From Diphasiastrum complanatum (lineage: Eukaryota > Streptophyta > Lycopodiopsida > Lycopodiales > Lycopodiaceae): DNA of 64,000 bases. The position numbers and the translations under genes were made by a program. How positions within the stretch are numbered: the stretch's first letter is position 1; each line of letters begins with the position of its first letter. Of this stretch, positions 1 through 11,547 are shown piece after piece. Where the stretch lies: contig CM055109.1 in assembly GCA_029204225.1 (NCBI GenBank), positions 37,606,991-37,670,990 on the forward strand, given 5' to 3'. The notes under the pieces are model-generated. The model searched no databases and had not been told where the DNA came from. It saw only the letters and a list, made by a program, of their open reading frames with translations.

Positions 1-1592
1 CGAGAATGCAAGCCCTTGTAGAGGCTAAAATCATTGAGTGGAAGGCTAAGAGTGATAAATGAGGGATCACGACCAAGTTGATGACCAACCAGAAATTACA
101 CGAGAAAATATGCCAAGACTCCGTAGAAGAACCAAAGCCTGCACATGACGTGCCACAATACTTCAAGGATTATGAGATGGATGAATTGGTAGTGTTATGC
201 CCAGAGCTAAGAGAGAACCCATAGAAGACACCTCCCAAGGAGCCAATGTTTATGAAGGCCCTGCCCGCATGAAAGAGATAGATCTAGCTGAGAAGGGAGA
301 GGAAAGTCGTATGATATCTGTTGGAGAAGACGTAGAAGGAGAAAAACTCGAGGATCTTAAGGCCCTTCTTCACAAATACTATGACTGTCTTGCTTGGAAT
401 TATGCTGAGCTGAAGGGCATATCAACAAATGTTGTGGTTCACACCATTCCACTGGTTGATGGAGCAAAACTCGATGTTAGTAGGCCCTATCGGTCTAATC
501 CACACTACTCCCACTAGCTAATCCAAGAAGAATTGAAAAAACTTCTCGATGTAGGATTCATCTACATGATGGAACACACGTACTAGGTATCGCCTATGTG
601 GTAGTACCTAAGAAAAACGGAAAACTTAGAATCTGTGTGGAGGACTACAAGAAGCTGAATTCGGTAACCAACAAGGACCATTTTCCCCTACCATTCACAA
701 AAAATGTGTTAGAGAGAATAGCCATAGCAGAAGCCTATAGCTTTCTGTGGGTTTAGTGGCTATAACCAGGCGCAGATAGTCCCAGAAGATCAACACAAAC
801 CCGCATTCTCCATTGACTGGGGAACATATGCATATAGTGTGATGCCATTTGGATTGTGCAACTCTCCCAACACCTTCCAATGAGTGATGAGTTATGCCTT
901 CAAAAAATTTCTGCCAAAATTCCTTGAAATTTTCATGGAAGACTTGTGTGTCTACTCCTCTAGATCCCAACACCAAGCTTGCTTAGAGAAAGTGTTCATC
1001 CAATGTCGATTATTCGGCATATCCCTAAACTCGGCCAAATGCCAATTTATGGTCACGCGCAGCATAATGCTAGGCCATGTAGTTTCGAGGCATGTTATCA
1101 CTACCGACGTCGACAAGATCCGCATGATACTTGCTTTGCCTGAACCAGGAACTGTACGTGAAGTATACATCTTTATGGGGCATTTCAACTATTATCGAAG
1201 ATCTGTCTTGAATTTCGCTAAGCTAGCCCGTTTGATCTACCAAACGACCATCCAATTAGAATGGACACTTGAAGCCATTAAGGCTTTCCACAAACTCAAG
1301 AAGGCCTTAGTCACTACACCAATCCTTCTACCCCCTATCTAGACCATAGAATTCTATGTCCACACAAACGCTTCTAAATATGCCATAGGGAGTGTTATAA
1401 CACAGCCTGGGGAGTACAAGAAGGATTATCCAATTTATTTCACCAATAGGCAGTTGATTCCCATGGAGATGAACTATACAACCACCAAATGAGAAGTGCT
1501 AGCCATAGTATATAGCATGAAGAAATTCTATGATTACCTGCTAGCCAATCCATTCGTCTTCATCGTAGATCACCAAACCCTACAGTATGTTA
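1..1592 (+). pseudogene. Ty3/gypsy pol remnant (RT to RNase H)
   Basis: This is a decayed Ty3/gypsy polyprotein segment that once made DNA from retrotransposon RNA. Reading across frames from about 360 gives the region before RT (HKYYDCLAWNYAELKG, VVHTIPL), then RT motifs (PFGLCNSPNTFQ near 848-882; the catalytic YxDD box is replaced by FMEDLCVYS near 933-957), the connection segment (GHFNYYRRS) and RNase H (FYVHTNASKYAIGSVI, near 1350-1400; DHQTLQYVS near 1570-1592). Many in-frame stops and frameshifts interrupt it and the catalytic YxDD is lost, so it cannot be active. The match stops abruptly at about 1592, where a TAG-rich tract begins. The family is clear; the boundaries and subfamily are not. 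Confidence 0.85.
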
Positions 1593-2250
1593 GTTAAATC
1601 TGGTCTAGTTTATCTAGGTAGGTAAGTTAGATAGTTGTCGGTTCAAATAGACAATAGCATAGGTTAGTTAGTCACCATCGACATAGTTTAGATCTAGATC
1701 GTTAGAAGTTAGATCCATCGTGACCTGATTAGATCTAGAATAGATGACTCTTAAGATAGGATAAGTTAGGCTATATTAGATCTCTTTAGCTAGGTAAATT
1801 AGTCATAAGCTAGTTAGTTTTAGTTTAGATGGATCAGTTACATAGGCCTTGTTAGCTTTAACGTTCAGATTAGATTATCTAGAACCTTAGCCAATTAGAT
1901 ATAGATAATTAGTCAGGTAGATTTTAAATTAGTTAGACCGCTAGGATAGACTTAGAACTAGTTAGCCGTAAAATAACAGATCGTGATCCATAGATTAGGG
2001 TAGCTATTGACTGTGACCCGTAGAATAGATTATCCTCTTAGATAGTTAGGTAGACTAGATAGATGGATATGTCAGCCAGTAGTATTGGCTAGATTAGGCA
2101 GGTAGTTTAAGCTAGAAGTTAGGTAAATTAGGCTTACTTGTAGATCAATCAAATTAGACTAGATTGCTGCCCTTAACATAGTTTAGACATAATTTAAGAT
2201 AGGATAGATTGGAATTTGGTTAGGCTAGGTAGGGTAGACACACTGCCGAC
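1593..2250. repeat. TTAG/CTAGAT-rich low-complexity tract
   Basis: About 660 bases are built largely from short variants of TTAG, CTAG, TAGAT and TAGGT. They give stop codons in all frames and no coding potential. The composition is unlike both flanks: decayed pol on the left and a pyrimidine-rich stretch on the right. It could be a degenerate satellite or part of a repeat array. No fixed repeat period is visible by eye. Confidence 0.6.
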
Positions 2251-2864
2251 GGAGCCCTATATATGAAAATCCCACCTTTGACAATTTGCCCTCACCCTTG
2301 TACAAAAACCCAACCTGCCCCACCCTTTTTCTCTTTTCCTTGTAAAAACACCCCAGAAATGCCATGACTTGAAAAGAGCAATATTGCTATTTTTAGCAAG
2401 TCCCTGCCTCTGCCATTATTGTCCTCTATTGCAAATGGACACATGGTTAAGTTTGTCCAGAAAAATGTAGCTTGGCTGCTAGTTAAGCAACTCGAGCAGG
2501 CTCCATGAAGCACATATCTATCATCTGTATCTTGTCTTTCTTACAAAAAAAAAAAAACAAAAGAAGTCCAAAAAAAACATCAAAGGACTCACTTTTATTT
2601 TTGCTATTTTTCAGCGTTAGTTTCATTTTACTTTTTTTTTAATTTTTATTTTATCTATTGTATATACGCTTTTTCTGTTTTCCCCCTCTAAGGCTAAATT
2701 TTTTGCCACAAATTTTTTCCTAATTTTTTTGCCAATTCTCTTCCCCCTCTTGTCTACATCCCCTTTTCATCTTCTTTCACAACGGTCTCACATTGCCATG
2801 CACGCCAATGCCAAAAACATACGCAGGTGCCAAGGGACTGTCACCAAATTCGCAATGGGGGCAT
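2251..2864. other. Gene-free stretch ending in a polypurine tract
   Basis: No gene is seen. The stretch is T-rich with several homopolymer runs. It ends in a GGGGGCA-type purine run at about 2857-2864, directly before a TG that begins the candidate LTR. This fits the polypurine tract of a plus-strand LTR retrotransposon. Confidence 0.45.
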
Positions 2865-3660
<796 letters not shown>

Positions 3661-4085
3661 GCAAAATAGGTGTTAGAAACCCCTTTGGAGTGATCATTAG
3701 GATCCATTAGGTAGGATTTCCTTTTCATTGTTCACCTCTCTTGAGAAGATCAACCTCAAGCGGAGAAGATCTAGAGCCATAGAAGCCTAGATTAGCCAAG
3801 AAAACAAGATCCAAGAAGAGGATCAAACCAAAACCAAAACCCCAAAAAGAAGAAACAAGAAGATAGGAATCTCACACCCACATCTAAGCCATTCCACCTT
3901 TAGATCCTGCACAAAGATTGACACCCTTGGTAGGCTTAGATCCCACCTTAGATTTGTAGTTTATCCCTCTCCCCATTGGATCGAAGCCCATACTAGATCG
4001 ATACTCACCCGGTTGGAGATCCAAGCCCCTTCTTTGCCCTCTTGATTGCACCGATTCAGGAGGCACAAAAAGTGTCCAACAAGAA
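3661..4085. other. No gene seen
   Basis: This is an A-rich stretch (AACCAAAACC and AAGAAGAAAC type runs) directly after the putative LTR. I see no protein match, RNA gene or clear primer-binding site. Confidence 0.4.
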
Positions 4086-4440
4086 GAAGACTGAATAGGC
4101 TAAGAAAATGTGATGACTGACCAACAGTCTAGGTGCAAAGGACATGCAATGGAGATTCCAGCCAGTTTGGAAATGAAGAACTGCAGGACTAGGGAGAGGA
4201 TGGGTGCAGACCAAAGGAAGTGCCAAGAAATAGTGGCTGGAGGAATGAACCAAATACCTAAAGAGAATAGCCAAAGAGGGGAACTGGAATCAATGACACG
4301 GAGTTTAGATTTTTTCTTGTTCAGGAGAGAGGTAGAGCTATAATAGAACTCAGTGAAAATATGAAGAAGGTAGTGAATGTAGGGCTCAGAGATGAGAGCT
4401 GGTAGAGTGACATCATTAGCAAAGAGCTAATGCGAGTACT
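4086..4440 (-). pseudogene. Probable LINE reverse transcriptase remnant
   Basis: On the minus strand, reading from about 4435 down, the translation gives LFANDVTL, then a stretch ending in LLNKKKSKL, and later ISKLAGISIACPLHLD. The order and spacing recall the LINE/L1-type RT: the [YF]ADD box (here FAND), the N..KSK motif, and the KL..W....LS.AGR.. segment of plant LINEs. The catalytic pair is changed and only about 115 codons remain, so this is a fossil. The call rests on motif resemblance alone; a chance match is possible. Confidence 0.45.
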
Positions 4441-5430
4441 AGATTGTTTGGCTTTTCGTCTGCCCACTGAATAATCATAGATTTGGGCAAAGTTGATAGC
4501 CTATCCAAGAGTAGTAGGTGAGTTTATCTGGACTTCCACCTTATACTCATCTCAGATGTCAATAATCAGATAAACATTATCAAGCATTCGCCATAAGCAA
4601 TCACCATGAAGAGGAGGACGAAGAACACAACATCACACTATTACACTGAATAATGAAGAGTAGAATAAACCCTGAATGTAGAGAGAGAAACTAGTAGTTG
4701 ACTCTAGACTAGCCTACAACTACTTACAGCTAGTAACAACTATCAATAGTAAATCGTAAACAGTACATTAGAGGAGTTCCAAGGCCCAAAAGGGCTGTCT
4801 AAGAAATACCACATAAGAGAGAGAAAACCGTCGGATTTTAAAACTCCGACCAAGTTTTTGGTCTGCCTGCACAACTCCAATGACTTGACCTCACTAGTAA
4901 CGTATGTAGTTAACTAGAAGTTGGGTAGTTGCAATGCGTGGGGTCTATACTTCAAGATTCTATTTTCTACCATTAAGTAACATAACTTCTCATGTAAATG
5001 CAAATCGTATTGCACATCAAAGTTTCTTAGATCTACTCATAACGTTCACATCAAAGGAAAACAATCTTATCGATCTGAAAATCATGGCAAGAAACTTTGA
5101 ATATTTTGGATCACAATGAGCACCAACGTGAATCTAAATTTTTGCAATTCAGAAAATATGGAGTGTGTTGGATCAAATGGAGCGGAAAGGTTATTTCAAA
5201 CTTTTGCAATTCAAAAATTTGCAATTTCAACACACATCTATTGAAAAAATATTTTGCTCATAACTGCAAGCCTTTGATTTTGCATATAAAGCAAGAAACA
5301 TGGAAAGAGCACCAAGGTCATTTCAAACTTTTCCAGTTTATTTTTATTTTTTAAATTAAGACGAGTTTTAATAGCTTGCAAGATATATAACAATTTGGTT
5401 TTCTACTATATTAATCTATTGATTATTGAG
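4441..5430. other. No clear gene; short direct repeats
   Basis: No gene is recognised. Around 5190-5340 the phrase TTTCAAACTTTT with nearby TTTGCAATTC recurs, suggesting small direct repeats. Short ORFs here do not match any family I know. The AT-rich end just before 5431 could hold the 5' leader or an intron end of the next ORF. Confidence 0.4.
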
Positions 5431-5997
5431 ATGTCTAAATATCATCTCCAAATTGATCTTCCCATAGAATATGCTCCACTGTTGAAAAAAAATCTGAAAG
5501 GATCCACCTTACCAACTCACCAAAGGACGAAAGACAGGAAACATTGTGATCTATGGGTTGATGGAAGTTTGTATCCAATTGATCCAAGCTCAATGCAACA
5601 TCCAAATTTTAGATCAGTCATGCAACTCATACTGTTTTTGTGTGAAGGACACAATGGTCTATTGGGTTATTGTGAAAGATTGAAAAGTTATGGCATTAGT
5701 AATTCAAGGAAAAAAATCCATTGTTTGGAAAATATGTTGAATGGTTTGCTTACTGACTACAGAGAAAAAGAAACTCTTTTGTTGCAAACAAAAGAAGAGA
5801 ATGAAATCTTGAAGATAGATGATTTTCATTCGCAAGATATTATATTAAACCTTAACCAAGAAATTGACAATATGAAACTATGCCCACACGTGCGAGAATA
5901 CACGTCACTAAACCATTCAACCATGTGGCCACACGTGCAATCCCCACACATGTTGCTCCATACGTGCAGTTTCACATGTGCAGACACAGACGTGTAG
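5431..5997 (+). CDS. Hypothetical protein with C-terminal coiled coil
   Basis: This is an open frame of about 188 codons. The first ATG is at 5431 (MSKYHLQIDL); the frame is open slightly upstream without another ATG. The middle contains a short Cys/His-bearing stretch (RKHCDLWVDG) and CEGHNGLLGYCERL. The C-terminal third, around KEKETLLLQTKEENEIL, has the charge and leucine pattern of a coiled coil. Its last 110 bases run into the CACGTG-rich promoter repeats, so the natural end may be near 5880 and the tail may be read-through. I do not recognise the family. Its position just before the promoter of the H3-like gene suggests it belongs to the same multigene unit, possibly as the last exon of an upstream gene. 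Confidence 0.45.
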   Translation: MSKYHLQIDLPIEYAPLLKKNLKGSTLPTHQRTKDRKHCDLWVDGSLYPIDPSSMQHPNFRSVMQLILFLCEGHNGLLGYCERLKSYGISNSRKKIHCLENMLNGLLTDYREKETLLLQTKEENEILKIDDFHSQDIILNLNQEIDNMKLCPHVREYTSLNHSTMWPHVQSPHMLLHTCSFTCADTDV

Positions 5998-6190
5998 TTC
6001 CACACATCAGGTAATGATTGGGCCACGTGCCCACACATGCGAGCTTATATGTGCAAGAATACATGTCGTTGTACCATTCGGCCATGTGTCCACATGTGAA
6101 ATCCCACACGTGTTGCTCTAGATGTGCAGTTTCACACGTGCGTATACAAACGTGTAGTTCCACATGTCAGTTACTGATTGGGCCATGTGT
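5886..6190 (+). promoter_or_regulatory. Duplicated E-box/G-box promoter array
   Basis: Two imperfect copies of a unit of about 150 bases (about 5886-6030 and 6031-6190) are packed with CACGTG (5887, 5932, 6024, 6107, 6135) and CACATG/CATGTG sites, one every 10-20 bases. Each copy ends with the shared phrase TGATTGGGCCA, an inverted CCAAT box. A TATA box follows at 6224. CACGTG and CANNTG are the known binding cores of plant bZIP and bHLH factors. Promoter function is inferred from the arrangement. Confidence 0.7.
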
Positions 6191-6223
6191 CGCAAGTATT
6201 CACATGTGGAAACATTTTTTGCC

Positions 6224-6230
6224 TATATAA
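6224..6230 (+). promoter_or_regulatory. TATA box of the H3-like/Ulp1 gene
   Basis: TATATAA lies 35-40 bases after the last E-box of the array and about 330 bases before the ATG of the H3-like ORF. It is well placed to set transcription start near 6255. Confidence 0.65.
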
Positions 6231-6309
6231 GTCCATTTTCGGGGATTGTGTATAGGTTTTTGCGTAATTTTCTTTCACCTTCGATTGCTTCTATACGACT
6301 TGCGTACTT

Positions 6310-6555
6310 GATATCGCCATCATGCGAGCGACTTCATCCCTAGGCCTGTCCCTGATACCCTCTCGCATCGTAGCGATATCAGCCTGAATGTGCTCAATAT
6401 CGCCATCACGTGAGTGCCTTCCTCTCCCCGCCTGACTCTACTACTCTCTCGCGTCATAGCGATATCATTCTCAGAGTTCCCAGTATTGTCATCACGCGAG
6501 AGAATTTAACTTTCTCTACTGTTGTACCTTTGTCCTCTCGTGGCATAGATATTCG
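6310..6555 (+). promoter_or_regulatory. Three tandem imperfect hairpins in the 5' leader
   Basis: Three successive inverted repeats each span about 70-75 bases. Arms: 6310-6328 with 6360-6380; 6395-6414 with 6444-6466; 6481-6502 with 6533-6555. The first left arm reads GATATCGCCATCATGCGAG and its partner CTCTCGCATCGTAGCGATATC is close to its reverse complement. The second and third are diverged versions, so this is also a three-copy tandem repeat. It fills the leader between the TATA box and the ATG at 6562. A role in RNA structure or protein binding is inference. Confidence 0.7.
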
Positions 6556-6561
6556 GCCTCA

Positions 6562-6975
6562 ATGGCTCGGCCGAAGCAAATCGCTTGGCTTACTAGCTTT
6601 GTTCAACTGTCCCGTCCGCAGACTTCTGAACCCGTACATCCGAAAAGATGCGAAAGACCTCGCCGTCCATGGTTGAGGGACATCAAGGCATTGAAGAGGA
6701 GCACCAAACTTCTGATCCCGAAAGTAGCCTTCTACCGGGTTGTGAGGGAGGTTACACAAGATATGACCACTCATTTGCCATATGCAGTGAAGTGGAATAT
6801 CACTGCATTGGAGGCACTCCATACTGCATACGAGGACTTCCAAACAAAAATGTTTGAGGATTCGATGCTATGCTCGACACATGCCAAGAGGGTGACACTG
6901 ATGTCGAAGGACATGCTTCTTGTCAAGAGGCTTCGAAACACCTATGACAACATTTTTAAGTCTGGTTTCACATAG
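6562..6975 (+). CDS. Divergent histone H3-like protein (CENH3-like features)
   Basis: The ORF has 137 codons; canonical H3 has 136. It starts MARPKQIA, echoing the H3 tail start ARTKQTA with Lys4 kept but Lys9/Ser10 lost. The rest of the tail is unlike H3. From about residue 48 the histone fold is clear: RPWLRDIKALKRSTKLLIP, FYRVVREVTQDM, ALEALHTAYEDF, then MFEDSMLCSTHAKRVTLM and KDMLLVKRLR, matching H3 alpha-N, alpha-1, alpha-2 and alpha-3. Loop 1 (THLPYAVKWNITAL) is one residue longer than in H3.1/H3.3 and contains Trp. Together with LLIP, DSMLC and RVTLM this resembles centromeric H3. The start is the first ATG after the hairpin leader. It ends at a TAG (6973-6975), but the same frame stays open into a Ulp1-like domain. 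There is no intron. Nucleosome incorporation is untested. Confidence 0.8.
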   Translation: MARPKQIAWLTSFVQLSRPQTSEPVHPKRCERPRRPWLRDIKALKRSTKLLIPKVAFYRVVREVTQDMTTHLPYAVKWNITALEALHTAYEDFQTKMFEDSMLCSTHAKRVTLMSKDMLLVKRLRNTYDNIFKSGFT

Positions 6976-8420
6976 AGGCAAGTTCCTCTTGAAAGGGGGC
7001 CTGTCCCACCCCAAAAAAAGAGAAAGCAGGCACAACCCAAGCATTTGCAACCCAAGCCCAGGTCTCCCAGCTCTTCACCCTCGCCTCCTCCCATTAGAAA
7101 AGATCTGGCTAGCACGTCTGCAATTCCATGGGTTGAGAGTCCTCCCCTAACCCCTGATCTTCAAATGCACAATTCTCCTTCTATACATGCGGATGACCTA
7201 AATACAGTGGTGGACCTGATTGTTTTTGATGTTGATGCAACTGATAAAGAGTTGCACATCAGACTTCCCAATGATCCTAAAGACACATTCTTTGATTCTG
7301 AGAGGTACATTGATTTTGACATGTATATAGCCAAGAAAATAGATGATCTCAGAGGAGAGTTTAAGTTTTGTATAGATGATATTAATATTGCAATGCATAT
7401 CAAAGACCCGCATTGTAGGGAGCTAAAAGAGAAGACCTCCTATATCTCAGACACAGTAGTTGAATCCGCTTGTGCATACTATGTACATAAATACACATAT
7501 ACAGTCACGAAGGAGATTTTTGTTGTATCTCTATTTTTTGGGCATCTTTTGAATAAAGGGAGAAAAGCCAGAAGGCTCTTCAGGCACACTAGCAGGGAGG
7601 CGTCAATGTTCATCATCCCATACTGTTCAAAGTAAGATAATTTCTTCTTGTTATATTTGTTTTCTATAAGATTTGTTTTTTGGAAACTCTTTTAGATTCT
7701 AGTAATTCATTGCTTGTCATTTGCTGGCAGCAAACATTGGAGTGTGCACATCATATCTATGAAAGTGGATTCTACTGGAAGCTGCACACCTATGTGCATG
7801 ACAATGAATTCCTTGCATGCCACCCATTCCATGATTAAGTCCATGTACAAGAGGATGGTGGAGCTATTGCCCAGGCCGGATGGGCTGATTGTAAATACTA
7901 ACATAGAGATTGTTGATGCAAAGGTAAAAAGAATCTTTTCACGTTTTTCATTTGCATGATGGCATGGAGTTTAGAATTATATTGAATTATAATTTAACAA
8001 TTTTTCGTTGTGATTTTTCAGTCTTCACAACAAGACGATGCTTTCAGCTGCAGATGGTTTTTCATTTGGAATGTTAAATCGTTCTTGGATTGGTATATGG
8101 TGCAACCTCCAAATGCTAGTATCTGTCAGGTATTTTTCTCAAGTTCCAGTATCCTGATGATAGTATGTTAACTTTGTGTATTTATATTTTTTTGAACATT
8201 GGCTAATACTATACATACACTGAATGTTTTATCTTGCAGTTCCAATGTCCTGAGGTATTGACAAATGCTAGTCATCAGTATGGCATGAAATGTTGGAAAT
8301 TTTACTATCGTGTGCAAGGCCCTACAAGCATGAAGATGCCTTGGATGAAGCTGTCAGGGGTTCCGTGGATGAAGTTGCAGTGCTTGAGGATATGTCTCAG
8401 GCACCTATGATTGAAATGTA
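6976..8420 (+). pseudogene. Ulp1/C48-type cysteine protease domain, same frame as H3-like ORF
   Basis: The frame of the H3-like ORF continues after its TAG with a basic NLS-like stretch (PPQKKRKQAQPKH), a Ser/Pro linker and a Ulp1-like domain (YISDTVVESACAYY, then FIIPYC). Exons inferred from GT-AG sites: up to 7631 (donor GTAAG), 7731-7923, 8022-8129, and 8240 to about 8420. After splicing, the catalytic motifs are NKHWSVHII (His), MNSLH (Asn where Ulp1 has Asp) and QDDAFSC (Gln, with Cys six residues on, as in Ulp1). Ulp1 proteases process or remove SUMO; plant transposons often carry relatives. Activity here is doubtful because of the Asp-to-Asn change and because DCG reads SCR. The last exon needs a frame change to read on to the stop near 8420. 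No ATG was found that clearly starts a separate protein. Confidence 0.7.
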
Positions 8421-9239
8421 AATATTGTCACATAAGTTCCGATAGACACATAGAAATATATCATCACATGATGATGATGTTCCTATTATTTTGACCACCA
8501 TTTGGCCTAATCAAAATGCACACATTTGCAATCTGTGTAACGTAGCTCAAATAAATTGGATAATTAAAATATATTATAGTAAATTTTGAAATTGACACTG
8601 TGAGGAACATGGATGTATTCCATTGATTGGCTCTTGTTGCCCAATATATGCTAATCTATTTGAGGACAATACCTCAGCTTAAATTTATTTAACTATGCTA
8701 GTTAGTATAGTGAAATTTGGTAATTAGACTAGTTATAGTTACAGATTGATAGTATGCTTGTACAATAACCTTATGTTGTTACTATGATTCTGGCATGAGG
8801 TTTAAATTTGATAAGAAAAAATGAATAGAATACCATACATGTGATGAGATTTTGGTGCCCAACCTTTGGCAAGTACAATACGAAGATCCAAAATTGAGTT
8901 TGTGAATATTCATAATGAGAAAGATGAAGCTAATATGTGGAAACCAACAAAATATACCAAGAACTCATGGGTGTTGTTGCATCCATCATCAAAGGGCAAT
9001 TTTTTACAGAAGGAAAGGACAAAGATGACATACAAATCTTATTAAAAGCGAAGATTTTGGTATTTAAGAAAACTCTTGGAGGTCACTCCATATTGCATGT
9101 ATTAGTACAATATATTATAAGCATTCATAATTAAAAGTACAGGGGTTCAATGCCCATGATCATCGAAAATGAATGATAAGAATATCATAATGTGTGCACT
9201 TTGATTCTATCATTTGTATTTTTATTTATTTAAAATCAT
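8421..9239. other. No gene seen
   Basis: This AT-rich stretch lies between the last Ulp1-like exon and an inserted LTR element. It holds small ORFs only, with no match I recognise. It could be the 3' flank or an intron of the multigene unit. Confidence 0.4.
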
Positions 9240-10010
9240 TAGAACACATGTGGGAATGTCCCAATGTGTGGAATTGATCTCCTAAGCTTGGCTCATGCAC
9301 TAAGGTCACCTATTGATTGAAATCCAATGTCAATGACAAGGTCTAAGGCAAAAAGACAATTCTACATGCATTCATTCATTACCAAAAGGTGTTTCACACG
9401 TGTGGAAGACTTCATGAGATAAACTAAGTCCCAACAAGCTCCTCTCCTCGGGTAGAGAGAGAAAATACCACTTTTGGACTCATCTAGAGAGAGAAGGCAA
9501 TACAAGCAAAATTGGCAAATCTCCAAATTGACTCAAAAAACTCATAGATCTCTCATACATTAATGAAGGGAATGAAAGTACATATAGAAACTCATGGAGG
9601 ATTCTTACTGGACCCCTTAAACATAGCCTCCCTAATCCTATTGGGTGTGTGATGCAACATCCCTCACTTTTGATTGGACCCTTCCAACAAATCTCTCTCG
9701 TATGATTGGACCCTTTGACTTTTGCAACCACATAGGGTGCATCACTCATCAAACCTAAACTTGACATGTGTAAGCAACCTAACTAGATCGAGTTACATCA
9801 CAATTGAATTTTGGCCTAATCATGACAAAACATGTGTACTTGACCATTTGTCCTCTAAAGCCAAAATTGGCCCTATCACCTAGTGACGCCAAGATGCTTG
9901 ACTAGCAATCTTTATGATACCCCTAAAGTCAACATTATAAACTATTTCTAGCTATTTTACACATGTGGGAACATGCTCCACACATGTGAAATGTACTCAC
10001 AAACATAACA
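9240..10010 (-). repeat. LTR (3' copy) of a minus-strand copia-like element
   Basis: The first 370 bases match 12437-12830 at high identity (for example ATCTCCTAAGCTTGGCTC and TTCATTCATTACCAAAAGG). The LTR contains the palindromic TTCACACGTGTGGA box at 9393. The left end near 9240 and right end near 10010 are estimates. The other copy is cut short, so full length cannot be compared. Confidence 0.7.
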
Positions 10011-11547
10011 TCATAAAATAACCAAGATAGATTTTTGACAATTATTTGCACTTCTCAAATGATGATGATCTTTGATTTGAAAGTACCATTTGCATGAAGA
10101 TGGCTGCACCATGATGAAAATCAGAGGCTTCCATGCCTCATAAATATCACAAAGTTCATAGGGATCAAGATCATAAGATGAACAAAAGTGTTGATTATCA
10201 AGATTAAGCAAACTAGCTTGACTAGTCCACATATTATGAACGTTATCCATGACGGATCTAATCTTGAAATCAAATTCTATCTTGATCTTCTTGAGGCTAA
10301 ATACTTGCTCAAATATGTAAGTGTCCTCTTTGGATGCTTCACTTAATCTGAAGAAAAGTTTACAAAATGCATGATTTTTCAAACTATGAGCAGCAAGCTC
10401 ATTCTTGCTCTTACTAGATCCAAGAGCATACACTTGATAATTCAACCACTTGCTTTCTAAGTAGTTTGGAAACATATCTAAGCCATGAATGACAAGTAAT
10501 ATGTCCATAGTAGAGGCATGATACAAGACAATCATTACCTCACTCCAACTATGAGATGTAGAAACCTCATAAAAGCAAGATGGTACATCAAGTAATGAAA
10601 GAGAAGCATGAGAGAATATGTTGGAGTGAATACCACCTGAAACTTGCCTCTCTTTACCATGAACTTTGAGCCACAAAGACTCGCCTTGCCCCTTGAAGAT
10701 CCCCTTGACACCATGTGTTGAGAAGACTCCTCCTCAAGCCTTGGCAAATCTCCATCATACACTTGGAATTTTGGTAGATTTGAGAATCCTACCATCATCC
10801 TCTTGATTGAAATTGGATCCTCCTTACTCCTTATGTGCAAAGGAATATTGGCAAAGAAAATGGTTCTAAAGATCCCCAAAGTATCAACTATTGCAATCTT
10901 CATATCAAGCACTTTTGATAAGAGGTACCTCCCATTGAAGTCTTCAAGCAAGAAGTCACATGAAATAGCACTATCTTTGCTTCTACATGATGAAATGAAA
11001 TCATCCAAATGAACAAGATAAGAGAAGAGATCAGAAGTAGACGTCCTTGGCAATAACTCTCCATGTGCTTTTGCCAAAGCACTATCTTCATGAGCTTCAC
11101 TATCTTGGAACATAGAATGAGGTAGATCACTTGCCTCCTCCTTGAGATGATCCAAGCCCCTCTTGGCCACACTTCCACAAGGATTAGCATCAGTTTTGAA
11201 AAGTTTACCACAACTAATCCCTCTTTCTACCTTATCATCATTTCTCTTCTTGAAACAATTAGAAGCGAAATGCCCTTCTTACCACAAAAGAAGCACTTCT
11301 TGTTGGATTTGCAACTTGTTGATGTTTGTGATGACTCTTCATCACTCTCCTCCTTTGACTTTTCCTTCGTGAAATGTTGATGTTGCTCTTTGTCCCTTCC
11401 TCTTGGCTTGTCCTTTTTGAAGTATGCTTTCACCTTTCCACCATAGATGGATTCCAATGTGTCCCAAGCCTCCTTGGATGTGGTACATGAGCCAATATCA
11501 CACAACAATTCATTTGAAACATTTATCTTTATGATATGTAGAGCCAT
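10011..11547 (-). pseudogene. Non-autonomous copia-like internal region with rearranged gag
   Basis: Reading the minus strand from 11547, a copia gag start (ALHIIKINVSNELL, then SKEAWDTLESIYGG) jumps directly to the late gag region and a zinc knuckle (CFFCGKKG near 11270). About 150 codons of normal gag are therefore deleted. The two following frames (11170-10535 and 10676-10011, about 210 and 220 codons) show no protease, integrase or RT motif and match nothing I know; they could be captured host sequence or decayed spacer. With no pol, the element would have depended on enzymes from relatives such as the element at 48.4-57 kb, whose gag is similar (ALRFIKMNVSNEIL). Confidence 0.6.

Noticed and set aside
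2292-2513. Small minus-strand frame upstream of the LTR
   Set aside because: There is no motif, promoter or conservation clue; it fits chance in a pyrimidine-rich stretch.
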